From Oscillospiraceae bacterium (GTDB taxonomy: Bacteria; Bacillota; Clostridia; Oscillospirales; Oscillospiraceae), in NCBI GenBank assembly GCA_022794215.1, contig JAAWEH010000007.1:16782-80781 (forward strand): a stretch of DNA of 64,000 nucleotides, written 5' to 3'. Both the position numbers and the translations under genes were made by a program. Positions 35,684 to 44,365 of this stretch are shown here, piece by piece. The notes under the pieces are model-generated. The model saw only the letters and a program-made list of their open reading frames with translations. It was not told the DNA's origin and did no database searches. Positions within the stretch are counted from its first letter, which is position 1. Every line of letters starts with the position of its first letter.

Positions 35684-38600
35684 ATGAAAAAAAGAGGATT
35701 GACGGCCCTGCTGCTCGCCCTGTCTCTGGTTCTGGGCCTGTTGCCCATGGCTTCGGCGGTAAACCGAGAGGATCTGAGGGTAAACGAGCAGAACAAGAAA
35801 TACGGCGTGGTGGACAAGGCGGGAAATGTGGTCATTCCCATCATCTATGACTATGTATCCATCGAGGAGAATGGCACCATCAAGGTGTATGTATATGGCG
35901 AGAAGGGGGAGACCCAGGGCCTCTATAGCTGGGAGGGCAAGGAGATCCTGCCGGCCATTTACAAGTACATCTGGCCCCAGGAGGACGGCAGCTTGAACGT
36001 GGAGATGGAAATCCTCCTGGAAAGCGGAGAGTCCCAGACCAAATGCGGCCTTCTGGACCCTCAGGGCAAGGAACTGCTGCCCATGATCTACGACAGCATC
36101 GACGGTCTTTCCGAGGGCCGCCGTCGGGTGTATCTTAACGGCAAGGCCGGGTATATGGACGAAAATTTCCAGGTGGTCATCCCCTTCCGGTATGACTACG
36201 CCCTGCCCTTTGAGCAGGGTCTGGCCCAGGTGGGCCGGGGGGCCTTATACGGTGTCATTGACCCGGCGGGAAATGAGATCTTGCCCTGTGCCTACAATGA
36301 GATTTGTATCTATGAAGGCGGCCTCATCGTGGCGGGGCTATACAGCGCCAGCGGCGCCCACTATGGCCTTTTTGACCGGGAGGGCAAGGAGATCCTCCCT
36401 ATGGAATATGACGAGATACGGAATATAGAGGTGATTTTCGACAGCGATTTCGGAGAGTATTTTGTGGTGGTAAAGTATACCGAGACGGAAAGGCGCTGCG
36501 GAGTGGTGGACCGCCAGGGCAATGAGAAAGTGCCTATGATCTACGACTACATCACCCGTCCGGCGGAGGACTGTTGGATCGTATTCCAGGGGGAGAAAAT
36601 GGGGGCCTTGGACGGCAATTTCCAAATGATGATCCCGCTGACGGCCGATTATGAGAGCATGTATTATCACGACGGGGCCTTTGAGGTGCGGCGGAACGAA
36701 AAGTGGGGGGTCATTGACCGCTCGGGAAAGGTACTGATCCCCCTTATCTACGATGGCCTGCGGAGCAATTGGCAGGGGGAGGAGACCCTCTTCTGCAAGG
36801 TGGAGAAGGACGGAAAACAGGGTGTCCTCTCCTACCCGGACGGCAAGGTGCTTCTCCCGGTGGTCTACGACAGCCTGAACATTTACGGAGGGCTGACCAC
36901 TGCCTTCCGGGACGGGCATTGGGGCGTCCTGGAAACCGAGACCTGGGAGACAGTGGTACCCTTTGCCTTCGACGGGGTATCCACCGACACCTACGGCATG
37001 AACGGCAACATCCTGGTCATCCAGAACGGCCTATACGGGGCCTATGACCGGGAGGGCAATGAACTCTTTCCCTGTCAGTTTCCCACCGAGGAGCGGCTCC
37101 GGGGGGCCGTCAGGGCCGATTCCGCCGACCCCGGGGTCGTGGAGACCGGCTCGGAGGAGGCGGGGCTGGAGGTCACATGGTACCCGGAGGCGGCCTACCT
37201 CATCCGGCGCTACGGCACCGACCGGATGCTGTTGGTGCAGGACGGTAAGAGTGGCCTTTTCGGCCTGGACGGCACAAAATACACCGATTTCATCTTTGAC
37301 GCCGTGGGCGAGTTTGACCAATACGGTCAGGCGCCCGCCGCCAAGAACGGAAAATGGGGCAAGATCGACCTCAACGGAGACACGGTGCTGGACTTTATCT
37401 GCGACAGTGAGCAGGAGGTAGAGCTGGGTGTCAAGTTTGTGGGCCCCAAGGGAAGAAATGAGCCCCCCTACGCCCTGGTAAAAACGGACGGCACCTGCCT
37501 TACCGACTACAAGTATTGGGCAGTGGATCCCTTCTCCGGCGGCCTGGCCCGGGTAGCCGATGGGGTAAGCTGGACGTATCTGACCCCGGAGGGGACGGAG
37601 ATTTACCCCTTTGGGCGGTACAGCTGGGTGATGGAGGACTTTGGAACGGTCAATGACGGCTATGTGATCGTAAAGAGCCGGGAAAACGGGGAGACCGTCT
37701 GTAACGCCATCGACAAGACCGGACAGGAAATATTCCCCCCGGTGGCCCAGGAGCTCTGGCGGGCCGGAGAGGGCATGTGGGGTTACCGTGACCGGGAGAC
37801 CGGGCTGGTGGGCTTCCTGGATCAGAGTACCGGCCAGATCGCCATTCCAGCTCAGTATAATTACTATATTGGCGTCACTGGAAAGGTGAGCCATATGATG
37901 GGCAACCACTTCCATGACGGTGTGGCTACGGTCTACCAGATCACCACTGGGGAAGACTACCGGGTGGAGAGCTTCTGCATTGACACCCAGGGCAACCGGG
38001 TGGAGGAGCCCGAGGGAGAGCCCTATGTTCCCACCTATTACGAGGGTCTGCTGAAGGTCAGCCGCTGGGATGGCTTTGAGGGTCCCGGCGACGGCGACTA
38101 CGGCTTTGTCAACGAGGCCGGGGAAGTGGTGGTGCCCTTCCTCTACGACGACGCGGGGGAGTTCGACCAGGGCTACGCCTCGGTGCGGAAAAACGGGGTC
38201 TACGGCCTGCTGCGCAACCCCGTGACCGCCGCGGCGGAACAGAAGGCCCTGGCGGAGCTGGACATCCTCTGGCTGGACGGCGCCGAGGGGGAGTTAACCC
38301 CCCTGGGCTCCGACCAGCTGGTCACCGATTTCGTAGTCCGGGGCTATGGCCGGTGGCACGCCCCCTACGGGGACTACGGCCTCTGGAGCGTGGAGGGGGA
38401 GCACCTGCTGACGGCGGATCAGGCTGGGGCGGCGGGGGGCTGCCCCCGGGGCCCCTCCGGCGCCCGGATCTACGCCATGTCTGAGGAGAAGGTGGACGGG
38501 GGAGAGAACTGGGAGGACACCCGGTATACCGATATCCTGGGCCGCACCTATCTGGAATCGGAGCTCTGGGACTGGGACGCTCCCTGGAACCCGCCGGAGC

Positions 38601-39631
38601 TGGACTGCTCCCGGGCGGTAAACCCCGAGACCAACCGCATTGAGGACGGCAAATACTTCTATGCCGACCCCTGGACGGGAGAGATCGTCCTGCCCGCCAT
38701 CTATGACGAGGCGGCCAGCTTTTCCGACGGTATCGGCATCGTGGCCATCGGCGATGACCGCTTCGCCATCGACCGCACCGGGGCCAGACTCTTCGACCTC
38801 AATCAATATGATGAGCTGACCCTTTCCTGGTTCGAGGGGGGCCGCCTCCGGGTGAAGGACAAGGAGACAGGGAAGCAGGGCTATCTGGACAAGACGGGAA
38901 CGCCTATCGGGGAGGGTCTTGTCTGGGACGATGCCGGCGGGTTCTATAAGGGCGCCGCGGCCGTCTGCCGGGAGGGGCGCTGGGGGATCATCGACCTGGA
39001 GGGCAACCAGCTGATCCCCTGCGTCTTTGACGACATCAGCGGCTTTGAAAACGGCATCGCCACCGTTACTCTGAACGGGCGGCAGGGCATCCTCCGGGAT
39101 CCCCGTTATAAAGATAAGGTCAGCGACTGGGCCCAGGCCGAGGTGGCGGCGGCCACCGCCGCCGGCTATGTGACCGAAAGCTGCCGGGAGTATCAGACCT
39201 TCACCATCACCCGCCGCCAGTTTGCCCAGCTGGCTGTGAATTACCTGGAAAAGGCCACCGGGGAGACCATCGACCCCGCTCCGGCCGACACCTTCACCGA
39301 CACCGCCGACGAGACCGTGTTGAAGGCCTACGCCGCCGGCATCGTCCAGGGGGTTGGGGAGGACAAGTTCTCCCCCGGCGGCCTCTTGACCCGGGAACAG
39401 TTGGCCACCATGCTCTGGCGGGCCATGTCCAAGGCCGGGATGACGGAGGAAGCCCCCGCCGATCTCGCCGACTATACCGATGGGGGAGAGGTCTCCTCCT
39501 GGGCTGGGAACAGCCTTTCCGCTCTGGTGGGCCTGAATGTCATGGCGGGCACAGGGGATAACCGACTGTCCCCCAAGGATTCCTGCACTGTGGAGCAGGC
39601 TGTTTTGCTGGTGCTCCGGGCGGCGAAATGA
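35684..39631 (+). CDS. Giant WG-repeat surface protein with C-terminal SLH domains
   Basis: A 1315-residue secreted protein. A signal peptide (MKKRGLTALLLALSLVLGLL, cleavage near ASA) is followed by many WG repeats, at least fifteen recognisable, of the form YGVVDKAGNVVIPIIYDY, CGLLDPQGKELLPMIYDS, WGVIDRSGKVLIPLIYDG, from about residue 35 to 1130. The last 180 residues hold two to three SLH repeats (ITRRQFAQLAVNYLE, LLTREQLATMLWRAM, SSWAGNSLSALVGLNVMAG). WG repeats likely form a beta-propeller or solenoid; with SLH anchoring, a surface-binding role is inferred. GAGGAGG at 35670-35676 precedes the ATG. Confidence 0.9.
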   Translation: MKKRGLTALLLALSLVLGLLPMASAVNREDLRVNEQNKKYGVVDKAGNVVIPIIYDYVSIEENGTIKVYVYGEKGETQGLYSWEGKEILPAIYKYIWPQEDGSLNVEMEILLESGESQTKCGLLDPQGKELLPMIYDSIDGLSEGRRRVYLNGKAGYMDENFQVVIPFRYDYALPFEQGLAQVGRGALYGVIDPAGNEILPCAYNEICIYEGGLIVAGLYSASGAHYGLFDREGKEILPMEYDEIRNIEVIFDSDFGEYFVVVKYTETERRCGVVDRQGNEKVPMIYDYITRPAEDCWIVFQGEKMGALDGNFQMMIPLTADYESMYYHDGAFEVRRNEKWGVIDRSGKVLIPLIYDGLRSNWQGEETLFCKVEKDGKQGVLSYPDGKVLLPVVYDSLNIYGGLTTAFRDGHWGVLETETWETVVPFAFDGVSTDTYGMNGNILVIQNGLYGAYDREGNELFPCQFPTEERLRGAVRADSADPGVVETGSEEAGLEVTWYPEAAYLIRRYGTDRMLLVQDGKSGLFGLDGTKYTDFIFDAVGEFDQYGQAPAAKNGKWGKIDLNGDTVLDFICDSEQEVELGVKFVGPKGRNEPPYALVKTDGTCLTDYKYWAVDPFSGGLARVADGVSWTYLTPEGTEIYPFGRYSWVMEDFGTVNDGYVIVKSRENGETVCNAIDKTGQEIFPPVAQELWRAGEGMWGYRDRETGLVGFLDQSTGQIAIPAQYNYYIGVTGKVSHMMGNHFHDGVATVYQITTGEDYRVESFCIDTQGNRVEEPEGEPYVPTYYEGLLKVSRWDGFEGPGDGDYGFVNEAGEVVVPFLYDDAGEFDQGYASVRKNGVYGLLRNPVTAAAEQKALAELDILWLDGAEGELTPLGSDQLVTDFVVRGYGRWHAPYGDYGLWSVEGEHLLTADQAGAAGGCPRGPSGARIYAMSEEKVDGGENWEDTRYTDILGRTYLESELWDWDAPWNPPELDCSRAVNPETNRIEDGKYFYADPWTGEIVLPAIYDEAASFSDGIGIVAIGDDRFAIDRTGARLFDLNQYDELTLSWFEGGRLRVKDKETGKQGYLDKTGTPIGEGLVWDDAGGFYKGAAAVCREGRWGIIDLEGNQLIPCVFDDISGFENGIATVTLNGRQGILRDPRYKDKVSDWAQAEVAAATAAGYVTESCREYQTFTITRRQFAQLAVNYLEKATGETIDPAPADTFTDTADETVLKAYAAGIVQGVGEDKFSPGGLLTREQLATMLWRAMSKAGMTEEAPADLADYTDGGEVSSWAGNSLSALVGLNVMAGTGDNRLSPKDSCTVEQAVLLVLRAAK

Positions 39632-39634
39632 CCC

Positions 39635-39664
39635 TTTACAAAGCACTCGAACATATGTTAGAAT
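39635..39664 (+). promoter_or_regulatory. Promoter of the HhH-rarA unit, overlapping the WG-repeat gene terminator
   Basis: TTTACA, 18 bases, TAGAAT. The -10 box runs into the first bases of the terminator stem of the gene before it. Confidence 0.5.
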
Positions 39665-39698
39665 GGGGAGGAAAAAGTTCCTCCCCATTCAACTTTTT
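39661..39698 (+). terminator. Terminator of the WG-repeat gene
   Basis: GAATGGGGAGGAA and TTCCTCCCCATTC form a 13-bp stem around AAAG, then AACTTTTT; the next ribosome site starts immediately after. Confidence 0.85.
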
Positions 39699-39710
39699 GG
39701 AGGCGGAGCC

Positions 39711-39983
39711 ATGAAAACCGATCTGAAAACCATCCCCGGCGTGGGGAAGAATATGGCGGGCCACCTGGAGGCCATCGGCATCACCTGCGTAGAGGACTTG
39801 GCGGGCCGAGATCCGGAGGAGCTCTACCGAATGGATCAGGCCCGCTTCCCCGGCGAAAAGCTGGATCGCTGCTGCCTCTACGTCTACCGTCTGGCGGTGG
39901 CCTTCGCCGAGGGGCGGTGCAGTACCCCGGAGCAGCTGAAATGGTGGAATTGGAGCGACGAAAAGGGAGGAAAAGGCCAATGA
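39711..39983 (+). CDS. Helix-hairpin-helix (Cdd1/pathogenicity-locus family) protein
   Basis: A 90-residue protein with one helix-hairpin-helix (LKTIPGVGKNMAGHLEAIGI, residues 5-24) followed by VEDLAGRDPEELYRMD and LDRCCLYVYRLAVAFA, which match the Cdd1 family (DNA-binding HhH, function unknown). The ATG at 39711 follows GGAGGCGGAG. It overlaps rarA by 4 bases (ATGA), so it may take part in the same replication-repair process; this is inference. Confidence 0.82.
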   Translation: MKTDLKTIPGVGKNMAGHLEAIGITCVEDLAGRDPEELYRMDQARFPGEKLDRCCLYVYRLAVAFAEGRCSTPEQLKWWNWSDEKGGKGQ

Positions 39984-41251
39984 GCTATCGACCCTTAGCC
40001 GACGAGATCCGGCCCGAGACCTTGGACGAGGTGGTAGGTCAAAAACATATTTTGGGGGAGGGGGGACTTCTCCGCCGCATCATCGAAAGCGGCAGTATCC
40101 CCAACCTCATCTTCTACGGCCCCTCCGGGACAGGCAAGACCACCGTGGCCAACATCATCGCCAAGCGCACCAACCGCACCCTGCGGCGGCTCAACGCCAC
40201 CACCGCCTCCCTCTCCGACGTAAAAGACGTGATCGCTGAGGTGGGCACCCTTTTGGCCCCCGACGGGGTGCTGCTGTACCTGGACGAGATCCAGTATTTC
40301 AACAAAAAGCAGCAGCAGAGCCTGTTGGAGGTCATCGAGCGGGGGGATGTGACCCTCATCGCCTCCACCACCGAAAACCCCTATTTTTACGTCTATAACG
40401 CTGTCCTGTCCCGTTCCAGCGTCTTCGAGTTCAAGCCCCTCAGTGCCGACGACCTGATGCCCGCCGTGGAGCGGGGCTTCTCCCTCATGGGAGGGCGCCT
40501 GGGAGCGAAAGCCAAGCTGGAGGACGGGGTGGTAAAGTACATCGCCACCGCCTGCGGCGGGGACTGCCGGAAGGCCATGAACGCCATTGAACTGCTGATG
40601 AACGCCGCTCCCCGAAAAGGGAAGAGCCTGTCCGTCACCCTGGCGGACGCCCAGTCCGCCGCCCAACGCTCGGCTATGCGCTATGACCGGGAGGGGGACG
40701 ACCACTACGACATTGCTTCCGCCCTGATGAAGTCCTTGCGGGGCTCCGATCCCGACGCTGCCCTCCATTACCTGGCACGGCTTTTGGAGGCGGGGGACAT
40801 GATGACCGCCATCCGCCGGCTCCTCTGTTCAGCCAGCGAGGACGTGGGCATGGCCTACCCCCAGGCGGTGGCCATCGTAAAAGCCTGCGTGGACAGCGCC
40901 CTGCAGCTGGGCCTTCCCGAGGCCCAGCTTCCCCTGGCCCAGGCCGCCATCCTGCTGGCCACCGCCCCCAAGTCCAACTCGGTGGTGGAAGCCATCGGCG
41001 CCGCCCGAGCCGACGTAAAGGCGGGCAAAACCGGGGAGTACCCCCGGCACCTGCAAAACGTCCACGCCGACTCAGCCGGTATGGAGCGGGATCAGGGCTA
41101 CCTCTACCCCCACAGTTTCCCCGGCCACTGGGTCAAGCAGCAATATCTGCCGGACATCCTGCTGGGCGCCCGGTATTACGTGTTTGGCGACAACAAAAAT
41201 GAACAGGTCGCCAGACAGTATTGGGAAAAAATCAAGGGGGAGGAGGCATAA
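39980..41251 (+). CDS. rarA: Replication-associated recombination protein A (AAA+ ATPase)
   Basis: A 423-residue MgsA/RarA/Mgs1-family AAA+ protein acting at stalled replication forks. Walker A is YGPSGTGKTTVANIIA (about 50-65), Walker B LLYLDEIQYFNKKQQ, sensor 1 ASTTENPYF, and the C-terminal tetramer domain shows MLYDREGDDHYD-like AMRYDREGDDHYDIASALMKS and RHLQNVH. Start at 39980 follows GGGAGG and overlaps the HhH gene. Confidence 0.95.
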   Translation: MSYRPLADEIRPETLDEVVGQKHILGEGGLLRRIIESGSIPNLIFYGPSGTGKTTVANIIAKRTNRTLRRLNATTASLSDVKDVIAEVGTLLAPDGVLLYLDEIQYFNKKQQQSLLEVIERGDVTLIASTTENPYFYVYNAVLSRSSVFEFKPLSADDLMPAVERGFSLMGGRLGAKAKLEDGVVKYIATACGGDCRKAMNAIELLMNAAPRKGKSLSVTLADAQSAAQRSAMRYDREGDDHYDIASALMKSLRGSDPDAALHYLARLLEAGDMMTAIRRLLCSASEDVGMAYPQAVAIVKACVDSALQLGLPEAQLPLAQAAILLATAPKSNSVVEAIGAARADVKAGKTGEYPRHLQNVHADSAGMERDQGYLYPHSFPGHWVKQQYLPDILLGARYYVFGDNKNEQVARQYWEKIKGEEA

Positions 41252-41254
41252 GTG

Positions 41255-41716
41255 ATGGTAGACCCGAAAAAATATCAGGCCAAAAGCCCCCGGGAGCTAA
41301 AGAAGCTCCTGACCCCGCTGCAATACGCTGTGACCCAGGAGAGCGGCACGGAAAAACCCTTTGAAAACGAGTTTTGGGAAAGCACAGCGCGGGGGATCTA
41401 TGTGGATATCACCACCGGAGAGCCGCTGTTTTTGTCCAAGGACAAGTTTGACTCGGGCTGTGGCTGGCCCGCTTTTGCCAAACCCATCGACCCCCAGACC
41501 ATAACAGAGCGCCGGGATACCTCCCTTGGCCGGGAGCGGACGGAGGTGCGCAGCCGGGTAGGGGACGCCCACCTGGGTCACGTATTTGAAGATGGGCCCA
41601 AGGAGCTGGGCGGACTGCGCTATTGCATCAACAGCGCCGCTCTGCGTTTCATTCCGGAAAAGGAAATGGAGGCCGAGGGCTACGGCGAATTTCTGTCTCA
41701 GCTGGATGAAAAGTAA
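41255..41716 (+). CDS. msrB: Peptide-methionine (R)-S-oxide reductase
   Basis: A 153-residue enzyme that repairs methionine-R-sulfoxide. Motifs: [51 protein letters not shown], and the catalytic [13 protein letters not shown]. The two zinc-binding CxxC pairs of some MsrB proteins are absent, so it is the zinc-free form; only two cysteines are present and can cycle through a disulfide. ATG 41255 is preferred over GTG 41252. Confidence 0.95.
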   Translation: MVDPKKYQAKSPRELKKLLTPLQYAVTQESGTEKPFENEFWESTARGIYVDITTGEPLFLSKDKFDSGCGWPAFAKPIDPQTITERRDTSLGRERTEVRSRVGDAHLGHVFEDGPKELGGLRYCINSAALRFIPEKEMEAEGYGEFLSQLDEK

Positions 41717-41750
41717 AAAGGGCTGCTTTCTTTGGAAAGCAGCCCTTTTT
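41715..41750. terminator. Bidirectional terminator after msrB
   Basis: AAAAAGGGCTGCTTTC pairs with GAAAGCAGCCCTTTTT around TTTG. Confidence 0.9.
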
Positions 41751-41760
41751 CTATCGCGAT

Positions 41761-42711
41761 TCACCGGGCAGAAGAAAAAAGGGTATCCCCTCCGGCCTTC
41801 TGGCAGCCCTCCGGTGCATAGCTCCACCGGTCTATGACGCCGCCGGTGATGAAATACCGGAGCGCCTCCGGCTCCTCCAAAGGAGGAAGTACGTCAATGA
41901 TCAGTAGCTTCAGCTTCATCCGCTCGGGGAGGATGGCCTTCAAATAGACAGATACCCGGTCTCCCTCCCGGATCCCGGAGCTGCACTCGGCCAGCCCGGA
42001 AAGGTTGGCCGTCAGCTCTACAAACGCCCCATAATCCTTAACGCCCCGGACATACCCAGGTACAGTCATCCCTGTCCGGAAGAGGGCCGCATTCTCCTCC
42101 CAGGTTCCCAAGAGTTCCCGGTGGGTCAATATCACCCGCTGCCGTGCCCGATCCAGCTCCAGTACAGCGGCGAAGATCTCCTGCCCGGGGTGCAGCCGGT
42201 CTGCGGTGTGAGGGATGCGGGAGACGCTGAGCCGCTCCACCCCGATCATGGAGGGAACACCGCAGCCAATGTCCACAAAGGCGCCAAAGGGCTCCAAATG
42301 GGTGACGGTGGCGGGGATTACCTGCCCGGGGACCCACTGGTCAAAGATGGCGCTCAGAGCTTTCTCCTGGGCCTTGCGCCGGGAGAGAAGAGGGCAAAGA
42401 ACCCCGTCCCGCTCCTCCAGAGCTTCCACCACAAAGCATACCGGTTTCCCCACCCGGGAGAGAATGGCGATGTCCCGTGTGGTGCCCTCAGCGATACCCA
42501 AAGCAGTTTCTTCCCGGGGGATGCGCCCTGTGAAGGGCCCCAGGCGAACGGTGAGATTATGCCCTTCATCGCATAGAAGAGTCATCCCCTCCAGCACTGT
42601 CCCTGCGGTCATGGCCTGCGCCAAAGCTTCCGCCGTGGCGCAGGCGGTCTGGTTGGGCTGAGTATGGAGCAAGCGCCCCTCCGGTAGAAAGCAAGTCGTC
42701 AATTTTACCAA
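41761..42711 (-). CDS. S1 RNA-binding domain protein
   Basis: A 316-residue protein with two S1 domains: about residues 128-205 (GQVIPATVTHLEPFGAFVDI, VPSMIGVERLS) and 213-275 (GMTVPGYVRGVKDYGAFVEL, SGLAECS). The first 125 residues resemble the start of clostridial ribosomal-protein-S1-like proteins (GTVLEGMTLLCDEGHNLTVRLG). It is shorter than true S1 and is likely an RNA-binding or translation accessory factor. The start is uncertain: TTG 42711 has AAAGGA almost touching it; a TTG at 42702 would space better. Confidence 0.82.
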   Translation of the reverse strand: MVKLTTCFLPEGRLLHTQPNQTACATAEALAQAMTAGTVLEGMTLLCDEGHNLTVRLGPFTGRIPREETALGIAEGTTRDIAILSRVGKPVCFVVEALEERDGVLCPLLSRRKAQEKALSAIFDQWVPGQVIPATVTHLEPFGAFVDIGCGVPSMIGVERLSVSRIPHTADRLHPGQEIFAAVLELDRARQRVILTHRELLGTWEENAALFRTGMTVPGYVRGVKDYGAFVELTANLSGLAECSSGIREGDRVSVYLKAILPERMKLKLLIIDVLPPLEEPEALRYFITGGVIDRWSYAPEGCQKAGGDTLFSSAR

Positions 42712-42775
42712 ATCCTTTCTGTCTGCATCCGGTTATTTTCGGGATGGGATATGATATGCAAAGGGACAACTTGAA

Positions 42776-42804
42776 TTGACAGGGGGAAACCAGGCTTTTA
42801 TAAT
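42776..42804 (+). promoter_or_regulatory. Consensus SigA promoter of the DUF951-hisC unit
   Basis: TTGACA, 17 bases, TATAAT: an exact match to the SigA consensus in both boxes and spacing. Confidence 0.85.
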
Positions 42805-42834
42805 GGAATCAGCTTTGCCGGCTGGTTGTGTAAC

Positions 42835-42897
42835 TTTGCCCGGGCAAACCATGACTTGCTGCAGCAGCTTCTGTCCACAGCATGAAAAGCGGGCAAA
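42835..42897 (+). promoter_or_regulatory. Leader with repeated CGGGCAAA and palindrome before DUF951
   Basis: The leader has a 14-base palindrome TTTGCCCGGGCAAA (42835-42848) and a second CGGGCAAA at 42890-42897, overlapping the ribosome site AAAAAGGGG (42895-42903). TTTGCCCG can pair with either copy, so a switch that covers or frees the ribosome site is possible. Confidence 0.4.
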
Positions 42898-42912
42898 AAG
42901 GGGATGGCAGAA

Positions 42913-43104
42913 ATGGATATCCATGTGGGCGATGTATTGGAACTGAAAAAAACGCACCCCTGCGGCAGTCGAACCTGGCTGGTGCTGCGGGTGGGTATGG
43001 ATTTCAAGCTGCGGTGCCAGGGATGTGGCCATGAGCTGATGATCCCCCGCTCCAAAGCGGAAAAAAGCGTCAAAAAGGTTATCCGGGAGGAGGCAAGCCA
43101 ATGA
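42913..43104 (+). CDS. DUF951 small protein
   Basis: A 63-residue protein of the DUF951 family: DIHVGDVLELKKTHPCGSRTW, a central CQGCGHELMIPRSKAEKSVKKVI. The three cysteines (one in HPCGS, two in CQGC) could bind a metal. In Firmicutes the gene is usually near parB/ychF; its function is unknown. The ATG at 42913 matches the usual family start and lies 9 bases from AAAGGGG; an ATG at 42904 has no spacing. It overlaps hisC (ATGA). Confidence 0.85.
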   Translation: MDIHVGDVLELKKTHPCGSRTWLVLRVGMDFKLRCQGCGHELMIPRSKAEKSVKKVIREEASQ

Positions 43105-44174
43105 AAAAATTGTGGAGCAAGCGATGTCAGTCCCTGACGCCCTATGTTCCCGGCGAGCAGCCCCGGAGAGAAAAGCTCATCAAGCTCAACACCAACGAAA
43201 ACCCCTATCCGCCTTCCCCTGCGGTGATAGAGGCCATCCGGACAGCGGCGGCAGACCTGCGCCTGTATCCCGACCCCACCTGTGAAGAGGTGCGGACAGC
43301 CCTGGCCCAAAGCCTTGGGGTAAAGCCCAATCAGGTCTTTGTGGGCAATGGCTCTGACGAGGTGCTTTCCCTGGCCTTCTGCGCCTTTTTTGACCCGGAT
43401 AAACCCATCCGATTTGCGGATATTACCTATTCCTTCTATCCGGTCTTTGCGGACTTTTACGGCCTGCGCTATGAGGAGATCCCTCTGGATGAAACATTTA
43501 CTCTTCCCGTAGAGCCCTTCCTGGAGCCGGACTATGGAGTGGTGCTGGCCAATCCCAATGCCCCCACCGGTCGGGAAATGAACTTTTGCGATCTGCGAAA
43601 CATCGTGGAAGCCGATCCCAATCGGGTGGTCATCGTGGATGAGGCCTATGTGGATTTCGGTGCCCGCTCTGCTGTGGAGCTGGTGAATGAATTTCCCAAC
43701 CTGCTGGTGGTTCAGACCCTGTCCAAAAGTCGGGCCCTGGCGGGGCTTCGGGTGGGCTTTGCCATCGGAAATGAGAATTTGATCGCAGCACTCAATACAG
43801 TGAAGGATTCCTTCAATTCTTATCCAGTGGATCGTCTGGCCCAGGCCGGGGCGGTGGCTGCCATTCGGGATAGGGAATACTTCCGCCTTACTGTGGGAAA
43901 GGTGAGGACAACCCGCTCATGTACAGAACTGGCGCTGCATGATATGGGTTTTACCGTCTGTGATTCTGCCGCAAATTTCCTCTTTGTCAGCCACAAAAAG
44001 CTCTCGGCCCAAAAGCTGCTGGATGAGCTGCGGCAAAGGGGTATTCTGGTTCGCTGGTGGGATAAGCCCCGGATCCGGGATTATCTCCGCATTACCATCG
44101 GCACTGAGGAGGAGATGAAGGCTCTGTGCGAGGCGATGAAAGAGATCATCGGAGGGACAACGGATACGGAATAG
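43101..44174 (+). CDS. hisC: Histidinol-phosphate aminotransferase
   Basis: A 357-residue class I/II PLP aminotransferase. LNTNENPYPPSP near 29-40, NGSDEVLSLAF near 82, ANPNAPTGREM, VDEAYVDFG, and LSKSRALAGLRVGFAIG with the PLP lysine are all present. It acts in histidine synthesis; no other his genes are nearby, so a broader aromatic aminotransferase role is possible. Translationally coupled to DUF951. Confidence 0.9.
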   Translation: MKKLWSKRCQSLTPYVPGEQPRREKLIKLNTNENPYPPSPAVIEAIRTAAADLRLYPDPTCEEVRTALAQSLGVKPNQVFVGNGSDEVLSLAFCAFFDPDKPIRFADITYSFYPVFADFYGLRYEEIPLDETFTLPVEPFLEPDYGVVLANPNAPTGREMNFCDLRNIVEADPNRVVIVDEAYVDFGARSAVELVNEFPNLLVVQTLSKSRALAGLRVGFAIGNENLIAALNTVKDSFNSYPVDRLAQAGAVAAIRDREYFRLTVGKVRTTRSCTELALHDMGFTVCDSAANFLFVSHKKLSAQKLLDELRQRGILVRWWDKPRIRDYLRITIGTEEEMKALCEAMKEIIGGTTDTE

Positions 44175-44208
44175 GGAGCCGTCTATTATAAACAGGCAGT
44201 TCTCATTA

Positions 44209-44239
44209 AAAAAGGCCTCCCCTTGAGGGAGGCCTTTTT
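44209..44239 (+). terminator. Terminator after hisC
   Basis: GGCCTCCC and GGGAGGCC pair around CTTGA, flanked by AAAAA and TTTTT. The remainder of the 190-base gap to pyrH shows an AT-rich stretch but no clear promoter. Confidence 0.85.
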
Positions 44240-44365
44240 CTGAGCCGAGGGAAAAACCGGCAAACAATTTGTAAAAACTTTGATTCCCCCCTATGCAAAA
44301 AGGAAAAACTATATTAAAATAGAAAAAAGGAAAAAACGCAAAAAACATCTTAAAGGGGTGGGTAT

